DNA of 29,676 nucleotides from Mnemiopsis leidyi (GCA_000226015.1 JH152876.1:121525-151200), one strand, 5' to 3'; positions 20,538-28,244 are shown, counted from the first letter of the stretch. The notes: generated by a model not told the origin, from the letters alone. Made by a program: numbers and translations.

Positions 20538-23500
20538 GTGGGTACAGGACTGTGGGATATTTTTTGTATACTCTTGGATACTTTTTGTTAGGTACAATAG
20601 TGCCTACTTTTTTGCGATATCTTAGATTTAAGAGAGAATTTTGTTCATTCTCCGCCTACCGAACCGTCCACATTCTTGCTTCATTCATAAAGAATTTTGT
20701 TAGAAACTCAGTTTCTCAAGTGACTCCACTGAGTGACTTGAAAATCTTGTACGCCCTGCATCATGTCATATCGACGCAACACGTCGTGCGAATATGCATT
20801 ATGCTTGCTCGTCATCATGCATTAAACAAAATGAATTCCAATCATACCCTACATGGTTTGTTATCTAACCTTTATCTTCTCCGGGGATCTCAGAAATGTC
20901 GCTTTCATCTTATATCTTCTATTCATTACGTCCTTAATGGTTTTAAGTGTCAGTCGAAGCAAGATATTATCTCGAACTTACCGATAAGTCGTCAAGAAAG
21001 GTCATACCAATGTACGGTTATTTGTTAAAGCAATGTACATTTATATATTAGTCTTTTCTAGCTATTAACTTTCACATTCATCCTAAAAGTGTATCGTTAA
21101 TAAAGAAGGCCGTTTGGCTTATATAACGGAAAACACGTGAAGGAATATCAGCAGTTTACTCACAAGCTTATTTTACTCGTCAGATTCTCCAGGTCATTAC
21201 ACTTACACTTCAATGTGTTCGGGAGAAATCACGTCACGTATCTTAGTCTGTTGGGTTTACTCTCGACAATTGCGAAATACAGACGTATCATTTGTGGCGG
21301 GCCAACTATAAACTTGCTACAAAACCAGAAAAATGGTAATCCAAGATGCCCAAAAACAACATTGAGTAGCCAAGTATAGTCTAGTGTATTCCGCTAGTCG
21401 AATGTTCACTCCCATCTTATCTGATAATAACTTTTTCCTCTTTAACATGTATTGGCTTTATAAACTTCGAAATTTCCTATCTTCAACCTGCTGCCATGTG
21501 ACCGTTACTACCGCGACATCTCCAACTAGACACTCGGACCACACAACCCCCGGTTTTCCTCGATCTGTCCAGCCTGTTACTTTGGAGGAACTTTTCTCGG
21601 GTTGCACATGTCATCCTCCAACAACAGGGGTGTGTTCTGTTTTCTAGAAATGTAAAGTTTGTCGGTTTTCAGATTGAGTTACCGTTCTGTTTTCTGGAAA
21701 TGTAAAGTTTGTCGGTTTTCAGATTGAGTTACTGTTCTGTTTTCTGGAAATGTAAAGTTTGTCGGTTTTCAGATTGAGTTACTGTTCTGTTTTCTGGAAA
21801 TGTAACCTGTTTGTCAGTTTTCAGATTGAGTTACTGTTCTGTTTTCTGGAAATGTAAAGTTTGTCCGTTTTCAGATTGAGTTACTGTTCCTACAGAATAT
21901 TGATGAAGGTGTTTTACTTGATCAAACTGATACTTTCTCTTTGTAAACAGATTACTCCCTCAATCATTGTACAGCTTACAAAGCAGCTTACTGATCCAGT
22001 TTGCACAACTTGCAGAAACTACTCTACAAATTTCAGCTCTACATACAGCTGCACACACTGTTTCCTTGTCCTCTAAACGTGAATCAGCTCTTGTTTTCCT
22101 CTTAGAATCCTTAGTTAGCAAGTTGATTAACACAAATAGCAACATTCTGCTACGTCAAGCCAATACATTCCGATCAAGCAAAAACTCGGCATTAAAATGG
22201 GTGCTTGCCAACAAAAATAGCTGCTGAAGTTGCTTGTACCCTGTCATTGTATTCGTGTCTCCTGGCACCACTCGGTCCTTGTTGCACAGTTAGCAACTTT
22301 GTGCAGCTCCAAAGACCGAGGTAGCTAAAGTTACACAATACAGGACTAGTAATCCCAGCCTGTTGATTTGAGTAATTTCCACCGGCCAAAGTTTCCGCGA
22401 TGGCGAAGAAAGCGCAGATTAATCGACTAGAGATAGATCATCTTGTTATATCTGGTAGCAAATTACTGGAAAATACACAAACAACAGTTGGAAATTCGGG
22501 ATATTTTCTCCGACAGATAATATGGCATGGTGGCATCAATCTTTCTGTCTTTAACTATAAGTGCTTGTAAAATTGTGTCATTATCTCCAACTATCCCATG
22601 TTATTAGCCATTAAACCTGGTTAACCTCGCTTTGGATAAGCTCATTTTGATCGTTAAGAGTAACAATTTGTCGATATGCTGTTATAATGGATTGTTTGGT
22701 TGGAGTCAAAATCACGGGTCCAGATGAGGCCACCTCGACTTTGGACCAGGAATCTTTTCTCCAGATGCAGTCCTCAGTCCGAACACCATTGGTACTCACC
22801 GTCCCGGTAGATTCTCCAAGTTCGAGAAGCAGACTCCTCAGCCTCCCCCCAAGTAACCCTAACTTCCTCTCGGTCGACTACTCCTACCATCCTGGGCGAC
22901 CCAGGTCCCTGTCTGCCCGACCTAAGTCTCCACTCTCACCATCCAGACGTTTTTCTGTCTCCTCTACATCTTCTCATCTCTCTCCACCCTCCCTCCACCC
23001 CTCCCCTCCCAGACGTCTCTCTGTCTCATCCACCCTCGCTGACGACACGTTCAGCTGTCACAGTTCCGTACTCAATTTCTCCGGACTGAACTACCAAAAC
23101 TCGGTGTTTAACAATTCTCGTATCTCCCTCAACACCGACACACTAAGTCCGGAACCTCTTCTAGACCCACTCTCCAGGAGACTGAGCTGGGAGATCAGCA
23201 CCTCGGACTACCACTCTGGGTATACCAGGGATTGTGATACTTACTCCAACATCATCACCCCCACTCCTACTCCTAGTGGTCCGTTTTGGAGGAACAGTCG
23301 GTCTGATCCTGTTCCCAAGGTTTTGTTTGTGTTCTTCAGGTCAAGGGAGTGATGTTGAGCAGATATCAGTTAGGTTGTTTTCCTGTGAAATTTGGAAATA
23401 TCAGTTAGGTTTGTCCAGAGTCTTAAGGTCAATTGCCCAATTTTCAGGGTTTTATTGCCAGTGACGTAAGTCAAAGGTAATCTATTCTCTGTCTTTTCTT

Positions 23501-26500
23501 GCTGCGGTGTATTTGCCATCCCAAATCCTGTAGTGTTATTCTTTGAAAAATCAAAAATGGGATCCATAAAATTTGGATATTGACATAGATACTGTCTTTT
23601 TTTATGTCGTCTGTTGTCTCTATCATTTTAACTAACAACCTAACTAACAGCAACACTTAAATTCCTTCAGTTGTTCTATATTGACTGACAAGTGACAACA
23701 AAAATATAACTAACATCCCTTATTTTCAGATGACATCAAACTTACCGGAGTGTTTCTTCAGATTTGTAGTCATAACAACTTTCTTAGCGGTCTACATGTG
23801 CATAGGTTAGTCAATCTTAGCGGTCTACGTGCAAAGGTTATTTGCTCCATAGAATATATGAATTATAAGATGTAATCACGAGCTTTGTTAAAACTTTAGT
23901 AACTTAAAATAACTAGGTTGAATTTTTGGACCGTCTAAATGCTCGACGATATTCGCAGGATTCTATAAGCTATAAAACAGTTCTCAAATTTGGTAGATCT
24001 TGCTTTACAGTAGTACAGCTGCAGCCACAGCAGACAGCTTTTAAATTAATTTCACGTCAAATACAATATCGTAGTGTCATAATGTCTAATGGTTCTATGC
24101 TAGGCGGTACAGGTTAATGTTTGTGACATAGATTTCTTTTAAGCAATGTAATTTAACCAAATTTGGGCCGTCTTGTGTCGCATGGATAGAAATTTAAGCT
24201 GTTTTTAATACGAGAAAACATTGTGTGACTTAATTCTTAATCGTGGTTTTTACTCAGGAGCAGCAATATTCTGCGAGATAGAACGAGAACAAGAAAAGGC
24301 GCACTCCTTGAAAATGAAAGAGCACTGGAAGAAATTCCAGGAGGTTAGTCAAAATTAGTTTGGAAACTTAAAGATAATTTTGAAAAATCAAAACACCCGA
24401 TGGTATCTATTAGATCAAATTAATTGCATCATTTTTACAAGGACTATGAAAAGTTTCTATTATTTTTTAATGATCAACGGAAATCGACCGTCAATTTCCG
24501 TTTACCGTATAAAAAGAATAACTTTAGATAGCTTTTCCTGGTTAAAAAACAGCAATTGATTTTTGTCATCAAAAGTTCATTAATTGCAACCTCATTCTAA
24601 GGAGAACGAGATATCAGAAGAAATGATGAACAAATTCCTGCTGAAACACTACGATATGTGTGAGCAGGGAGATCACAATCACGAAGACAACAATGTACAA
24701 TGGGACTACATATCTAGTCTCTTTTTTACTGGCACTATACTCACTACTATAGGTCTGTTTATAGAGTTGATGTTAGGTTAATAAAGAGCAGATATGGGCT
24801 TATAAGAAGTACATGTATTAGGGCTGGGTTGGTTCTGTATTGTGTTCATAGTTTAGTCTTGCTTCTTGATGCAGGATCGACCGACAGTTTTGTCTAGTTT
24901 CTGATTTTCCCACTGTTCAGGAAACTCGCTGTCTAGTTTCTGAACATTAAGTATCCCACTGTTCAGGAAACTTTCTGTCTAGTTTCTGAAGATAAATTTT
25001 CCCACCGTTCAGGAAACTCGCTGTCTAGTTTCTGAACATTAATTTTCCCACTGTTCAGGAAACTCGCTGTCTAGTTTCTGAACATTAATTTTCCCACTGT
25101 TCAGGAAACTCGCTGTCTAGTTTCTGAACATTAATTTTCCCACTGTTCAGGAAACTCTCTGTCTAGTTTCTGAACATTAATTTTCCCACTGTTCAGGAAA
25201 CTCTCTGTCTAGTTTCTGAACATTAATTTTCCCACTGTTCAGGAAACTCTCTGTCTAGTTTCTGAACATTAATTTTCCCACTGTTCAGGATACGGACACA
25301 GCTCTCCGTCCACACTGGGTGGCCGTCTCTTCACAATTTTCTACGCAATCGCTGGAATTCCATTTATGCTGGGTATGATTCCACGATATCATAATTCTCC
25401 AATAGACCTTCAACAGTTAACATTACTCCTGTAAAGATTTTATATCAATTACCATAATGCAATTGCTAGGCAGTTTTTCCTTACCAGGCATTTGCAAAGG
25501 CCTCAAATTTAATTAGAATTGTCTTATTTTACTTAAACTGTCTTTGTGTATGATATATAGTGTAGTAGAAAAGATTTGCTTACGTAGTTCTCATCTCAGG
25601 ATTATCGAATGTAGTGGCAGAAATTTTACTGACGACGCTGAAAATCATGAAGAGTAAATGGAAGAAGAAGCCATATCCAGACGTGTTTCACGTTGAGGTT
25701 AATAATTGCTCATACTTGTTTGTACTTGCTTGCACTTGTTTGCACTGCTTGTGTTTGCTTGTATTTGCGTGTACTTGCTTGTATTTGCTTGTATTTGCTT
25801 GTATTTGCTTGTATTTGCTTGCATTTGCTTGTACTTGCTTGTACTTGCTTGCACTTGTTTGTACTTGTTTGCACTTGTTTGTACTTGCTTGTACTCAGTT
25901 TTCATATTTCTTATTTCTATATCTAATTTGATCTTATAGAATCTGCGTGTCGGGGTGATACCTCGTTGCTGAAAGCTGAACATTTTGTAAGAACGGTAGA
26001 CGGATATAATCTTGTCAAGAATCAGCCAGATAAACAAAAAATATATTAAATTTCAACTGTTATCCAGACTTCGTTTTCAAACATCCGACTTAATGATAAA
26101 TAATGTAAAGTGGGATACACAAAACTCTTAATCCTGACTTGCTGTAGACACAGATATCCCCCCCGCAGGTGTTCATATCAGCTCTGTGTTGTGTGGTGGT
26201 GTTGCTCCTCTTCATGACACTCATCTTCAAATGGCAGGAGTCGGAATGGACCTACGAACAGAGCGTCTACTTTAGTTTCATCACCATGACAACGATAGGA
26301 TTCGGCGACTTTGTTCCGGCTCAGGTATGGGCTTGTCTATAAAGTTGATTTGTAGAAAAAAAGTTGAGGTTATGAGCATTGATTTCAGCTGGGTGTTTCA
26401 TTACCTTAGATTTTCCAATTTTCACACATTTTCAATTTTTCTTAATTTTTCTATGATACGCAGTTATATCAATACATATTTGTCCTAAGTACACTTTTAC

Positions 26501-27664
26501 CCTAGTATTATTGTCACGCTTATAATAGAAGTATATTCTCCAGCTTCCGAGCTATAAAACTACCCTATCTATTTATCACCTCACATCCTCCCTCCGCAGG
26601 TAAACGTACAAAACAACTCGCCCCAACTCATTGCCCGAGAGTTTTTCAACCTCCTCCTCATCCTCATCTCAGTCCTTATCTGGTACTTCCTCTCCCAAGT
26701 CAGCGCTCAAGTCCTCAAAGTCCGGCTCAAGGCTCTCCACCAGTACCTCAGGAGCTCATCCTCGCTTTTTAACAAGACTGATAATTACCCCGAAGTGGAG
26801 GCTAACCACCACGTGGACGCCGACTCCGATGACCCGGAGATCGGTACAGACCGGTGCACGTGTAACTGCACGTGCGGCTATCATGATCATATCACAGACT
26901 CTGCCAGTGGTATCCTGGACACCCACTCCGCTGTTAGCGAGCGAAGTGGCATGGAGCCGCCTCCCATGAACAACTTAGAGTGCATCAAGGACAATGACAC
27001 TACAAATCAGGATGATGAAGATGACGATACCGATTCGTCATGTTCAGATTCGTCCTCAGAAAACAGCGCCTCCCAGTCTCACCATAACATAAACTTTGTC
27101 CCTTTGTCAGATCCGGTAGCTGAACCCCCAGACGCTTCCCTCAAGATTCCCTCTATTGTAATAACCCCCGTTGATCCCAACGCCAACGCCAAGTCCGCCA
27201 ATAACAGTCCCAAAACAAATCCTGCCTACACGAAACCCTGCCTTCACCATCCCTACGACTCAGGAAAGGGAAGCAGCGAGATAACAACCTACACCTGCCA
27301 GTCAAACGATATCAGTAACACTAAAACTCCCTCTCAGAGCTCAAGCTCGCTCAGTACAAACTCCAGCGGGGTCTTCTCCGACTCCCACTCGAAGGCGGGC
27401 GTCTACGTTAACGGCGGGTTCATCCCTTCTCTCCCTAGGATGAAGCGGTCCAAAAGCGAGGAGGTGGGCAGCAGCTCGTATATCAGCCTCAGTATCGGTA
27501 GCAAGGGGATACGACGCATTTCCAGAAGCTTAACTGACTTAGGCTTCGGTAAAAAGCCTTATAGATATTTAAGTGAACAGAAGTTAAATAGTATAGATTT
27601 AAATGGAGAAGTTGATACTTTTACTATACACACCCAAGTTTTCGATGATATGATGAAATCTTAG
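20082..27664 (+). CDS. Two-pore-domain potassium (K2P) channel, nine exons, 908 aa predicted
   Basis: Join 20082-20537, 22765-23319, 23730-23805, 24258-24343, 24602-24752, 25289-25372, 25600-25697, 26169-26324, 26600-27664. All introns are GT-AG and phases agree (0,0,1,0,1,1,0,0). K2P channels are dimeric plasma-membrane potassium leak channels. Order: cytosolic N-terminus 1-345; TM1 346-368 running into GAAIFCEIE; cap with Cys411; pore 1 TTIGYGHSSP (439-448); TM2 about 452-481 (YAIAGIPFMLG); TM3 503-522; pore 2 TTIGFGDFVP (543-552); TM4 569-588; tail 589-908. Most relatives have 300-500 residues, so both termini are unusually long. The intron inside the first GYG glycine codon is a known K2P gene feature. 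His445 sits where TASK channels have their pH-sensing His, but I cannot assign a subfamily. The ATG at 20082 is the first Met in frame after a stop at 20040; an upstream exon spliced into 20043-20081 is not excluded. Exon 1-2 joins are less certain than the core. Confidence 0.93.
21633..21884 (+). repeat. 50-bp minisatellite in intron 1, five copies
   Basis: Units start TGTTCTGTTTTCTGGAAATG and contain TCGGTTTTCAGATTGAG. Copies begin at 21633, 21683, 21733, 21783 and 21835; the fourth is 52 bases because AAAG became AACCTG. Each unit includes a pyrimidine-rich stretch ending in CAG that resembles a 3' splice site. Confidence 0.95.
22271..22320 (+). other. 50-nt hairpin within intron 1
   Basis: CTCGGTC (22271-22277) pairs with GACCGAG (22314-22320). 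Inside, GTTGCACAG (22281-22289) pairs with TTGTGCAGC (22299-22307), including wobble pairs, around a short loop. An internal bulge separates the two stems. It is shorter than a typical animal miRNA precursor; the function is unknown. Confidence 0.4.
22765..23319 (+). CDS. K2P exon 2: Ser/Pro-rich cytosolic N-terminus (residues 153-337)
   Basis: The exon is open throughout and joins in phase 0 at both ends (TCTCCAG|ATG, CCCAAG|GTTTTG). It encodes a disordered Ser/Pro-rich segment with RRFSVSS (213-219), RRLSVSS (235-241) and RRLSWE (290-295), all good basophilic kinase sites, and several SP dipeptides. LVLTVPVDSP near its start contains LTVP (163-166), which fits the calcineurin LxVP docking pattern. 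No membrane segment is present. The exon begins with an in-frame ATG, so a shorter protein could start here. The donor is weak; GTCAAG at 23340 is a nearby alternative but would break the frame. Confidence 0.8.
23320..23729 (+). other. Intron 2 (410 bp)
   Basis: GT at 23320, acceptor CCCTTATTTTCAG ending at 23729. A short direct repeat ATATCAGTTAGGTT occurs near 23361 and 23397. I see nothing else. Confidence 0.8.
23730..23805 (+). CDS. K2P exon 3: TM1 (residues 338-363)
   Basis: It encodes ECFFRFVVITTFLAVYMCIG, the first membrane helix. The acceptor is TTATTTTCAG|ATG and the donor ATAG|GTTAGT splits the Gly363 codon after its first base. A diverged copy of the exon end plus donor follows at 23816-23840. 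Confidence 0.92.
23783..23840 (+). repeat. Tandem duplication of the exon 3 donor splice site
   Basis: The 27 bases at 23783-23809 (last coding bases plus GTTA) recur at 23816-23840 with two bases lost and one changed, offset 33. The second copy keeps a donor-like AAAG|GTTATT at 23836/23837. Confidence 0.85.
23806..24257 (+). other. Intron 3 (452 bp)
   Basis: GT at 23806; acceptor TTTTTACTCAG ends at 24257. It begins with the donor duplication described separately. A 63-codon open frame at 23926-24117 has no recognisable content. Confidence 0.85.
24258..24343 (+). CDS. K2P exon 4: end of TM1 and cap helix (residues 363-391)
   Basis: It reads GAAIFCEIEREQEKAHSLKM and then EHWKKFQE. The G-A-x-x-F-x-x-x-E pattern after TM1 is the K2P entry into the extracellular cap. 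The donor is GAG|GTTAGT, phase 0. Confidence 0.93.
24602..24752 (+). CDS. K2P exon 5: cap and first half of pore 1 (residues 392-442)
   Basis: It encodes the second cap helix (FLLKHYDMCEQ, Cys411 a candidate for the inter-subunit cap disulfide) and the pore helix WDYISSLFFTGTILTTIG. The acceptor CATTCTAAG has a weak pyrimidine tract. The donor at 24753 splits the Gly442 codon after base one. Confidence 0.93.
24753..25288 (+). other. Intron 5 (536 bp), interrupting the first pore-filter glycine
   Basis: GT at 24753 (GTCTGT). About three quarters of the intron is the 46-bp array at 24891-25288, and the acceptor CCCACTGTTCAG at its 3' end is the last array copy. Confidence 0.92.
24891..25288 (+). 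repeat. 46-bp minisatellite carrying nine copies of the 3' splice site
   Basis: The string TTCAGGA recurs at an exact 46-base period; the CAG ends fall at 24920, 24966, 25012, 25058, 25104, 25150, 25196, 25242 and 25288. Nearly every copy is preceded by TTTTCCCACTG (variants TATCCCACTG and TTTTCCCACCG). The final CAG is the real acceptor of exon 6, and the next bases, GA, also match the repeat unit. Each unit also holds an inverted repeat, GTTCAGGAAACT and AGTTTCTGAAC. Confidence 0.96.
25289..25372 (+). CDS. K2P exon 6: filter of pore 1 and TM2 (residues 442-470)
   Basis: It completes GYGHSSPSTLGGRLFTIFYA and continues IAGIPFMLG. The filter GYG is followed by His445. GxxxxxxYAxxGIP is the K2P TM2 signature. 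The donor CTGG|GTATGA splits Gly470 after base one. Confidence 0.95.
25600..25697 (+). CDS. K2P exon 7: end of TM2 and cytosolic M2-M3 loop (residues 470-502)
   Basis: It reads LSNVVAEILLTTLKIMKSKW and then the basic loop KKKPYPDVFHVE. The loop is short, unlike the long regulatory loop of TRESK. Acceptor TCATCTCAG; donor GAG|GTTAAT, phase 0. Confidence 0.92.
25698..26168 (+). other. Intron 7 (471 bp)
   Basis: It contains a 10-bp tandem array (25714-25895) and then a diverged piece of the CpG-rich family including AGACGGATATAATCTTGTC (25998-26016). The acceptor follows a C-run, CCCCCCCGCAG, ending at 26168. Confidence 0.85.
25714..25895 (+). repeat. 10-bp tandem repeat (ACTTGCTTGT / ATTTGCTTGT), about 18 copies
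   Basis: Decamers alternate between ACTTGCTTGT, ATTTGCTTGT and ACTTGTTTGC types, with one 9-base unit near 25744. It has no stops on either strand in several frames, which produces long spurious open frames. The same decamer occurs at 12411-12450. Confidence 0.95.
26169..26324 (+). CDS. K2P exon 8: TM3 and pore 2 (residues 503-554)
   Basis: It encodes TM3 (ISALCCVVVLLLFMTLIF) and pore 2 (YFSFITMTTIGFGDFVPAQ). TIGFGD is the canonical second K2P filter. Splice sites CCGCAG|GTG and CAG|GTATGG, phase 0 at both ends. Confidence 0.97.
26600..27664 (+). CDS. K2P exon 9: TM4 and long cytosolic C-tail (residues 555-908)
   Basis: After REFFNLLLILISVLIWYFLS (TM4 about 569-588) comes a basic amphipathic segment (AQVLKVRLKALHQYLR), then a disordered tail. 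The tail holds CTCNCTCGYHDH (640-651), an acidic/Ser-rich stretch (about 685-710), PSIVIT (738-743, fitting the calcineurin PxIxIT pattern), MKRSKSEE (835-842) and GIRRISRSLTDLG (857-869). Stop TAG at 27662-27664. The last 110 bases switch to A/T-ending codons. There is no PDZ-type C-terminus (ends DDMMKS). The acceptor is TCCCTCCGCAG, phase 0. Confidence 0.96.
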   Translation, partial: VNVQNNSPQLIAREFFNLLLILISVLIWYFLSQVSAQVLKVRLKALHQYLRSSSSLFNKTDNYPEVEANHHVDADSDDPEIGTDRCTCNCTCGYHDHITDSASGILDTHSAVSERSGMEPPPMNNLECIKDNDTTNQDDEDDDTDSSCSDSSSENSASQSHHNINFVPLSDPVAEPPDASLKIPSIVITPVDPNANAKSANNSPKTNPAYTKPCLHHPYDSGKGSSEITTYTCQSNDISNTKTPSQSSSSLSTNSSGVFSDSHSKAGVYVNGGFIPSLPRMKRSKSEEVGSSSYISLSIGSKGIRRISRSLTDLGFGKKPYRYLSEQKLNSIDLNGEVDTFTIHTQVFDDMMKS

Positions 27665-27937
27665 CCGGTTTCGCTTTTCAATATTTGCTTTCATTTTAAC
27701 GCGGGTACTCGAGCCAATTTTTAGGCTTTCATAACAGAAGATTTTGATTTCGGGTTGCTAGCTTGTGTTTTTAATTGATGGTTAACGTGGGCTTCATTGA
27801 ATTGTTTAAATTCTCTGGAGATTATCTAAAAAACAGCATCTTTTAATGTTGACATTTTAGTTTTACCGTTTAACTTTATCGCTGATTTTCGTTTAACATG
27901 TAAAAGTTGTCGTATTGCTTCCCTTAATGCTTAAAAG

Positions 27938-27943
27938 AATAAA
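27938..27943 (+). terminator. Candidate polyadenylation signal AATAAA
   Basis: First canonical AATAAA after the stop codon, about 275 bases downstream. It is the best candidate for the K2P mRNA 3' end. Confidence 0.45.
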
Positions 27944-28022
27944 ACATAAAAGTAAGAGTTGATGCTTTATCAAACGGCAACAAAAGTCTTCATGATTGGG
28001 TCACAATCGAATCCGGTTTCTC

Positions 28023-28028
28023 AATAAA
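28023..28028 (+). terminator. Second candidate polyadenylation signal AATAAA
   Basis: A second AATAAA about 360 bases after the stop; possible alternative 3' end. Confidence 0.3.
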
Positions 28029-28244
28029 TATAATCAAATCGTCACACTTTTACTTTTAGTTTGCAGTTATTGGACTTGGAACAATGGTTAATGCAATACT
28101 TGATTTAATCATAATTTTAATTAACCAGAACTAGAAGTAAACTGTAAATCTGATACAAAGTCTAAAACTCTAAGAGTACCACTCAATTAAAAATAAGGTA
28201 ACCAGCTTCTTGTCATGAGTCGAGTATAAGTATCGCCCAACAAC

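Larger units (their letters stand above)
20538..22764 (+). other. Intron 1 (2,227 bp)
   Basis: GT at 20538, AG at 22763-22764 after AATCTTTTCTCCAG. It contains a 50-bp minisatellite (21633-21884) and a 50-nt hairpin (22271-22320). A 158-codon open frame at 20552-21028 starts with GTG and shows no family resemblance. An alternative in-phase acceptor exists at 22749, which would add five residues to exon 2. Confidence 0.7.
27665..28244 (+). other. 3' flank / probable 3' UTR of the K2P gene
   Basis: AT-rich DNA with no open frame of note. It contains two candidate polyadenylation signals, after which the CpG-rich repeat block begins. Confidence 0.55.

Noticed and set aside
20552..21028. 158-codon open frame just after exon 1
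   Set aside because: It starts with GTG in the intron, the first ATG comes late, it has no family resemblance, and it is not in frame with exon 1.
23320..23352. Exon 2 extended to the stop at 23350-23352, giving a separate 196-residue protein from the ATG at 22765
   Set aside because: CCCAAG|GT is a usable donor in the right phase, and the extension VLFVFFRSRE looks like intron. A retained-intron isoform is not excluded.
24891..25288. The 46-bp array as a CRISPR array
   Set aside because: There are no unique spacers; the units are contiguous and lie in an animal intron.
25614..26037. Several open frames of 77-112 codons on both strands in intron 7
   Set aside because: They are produced by the stop-free 10-bp repeat; splice sites and phases show that the true exon ends at 25697.
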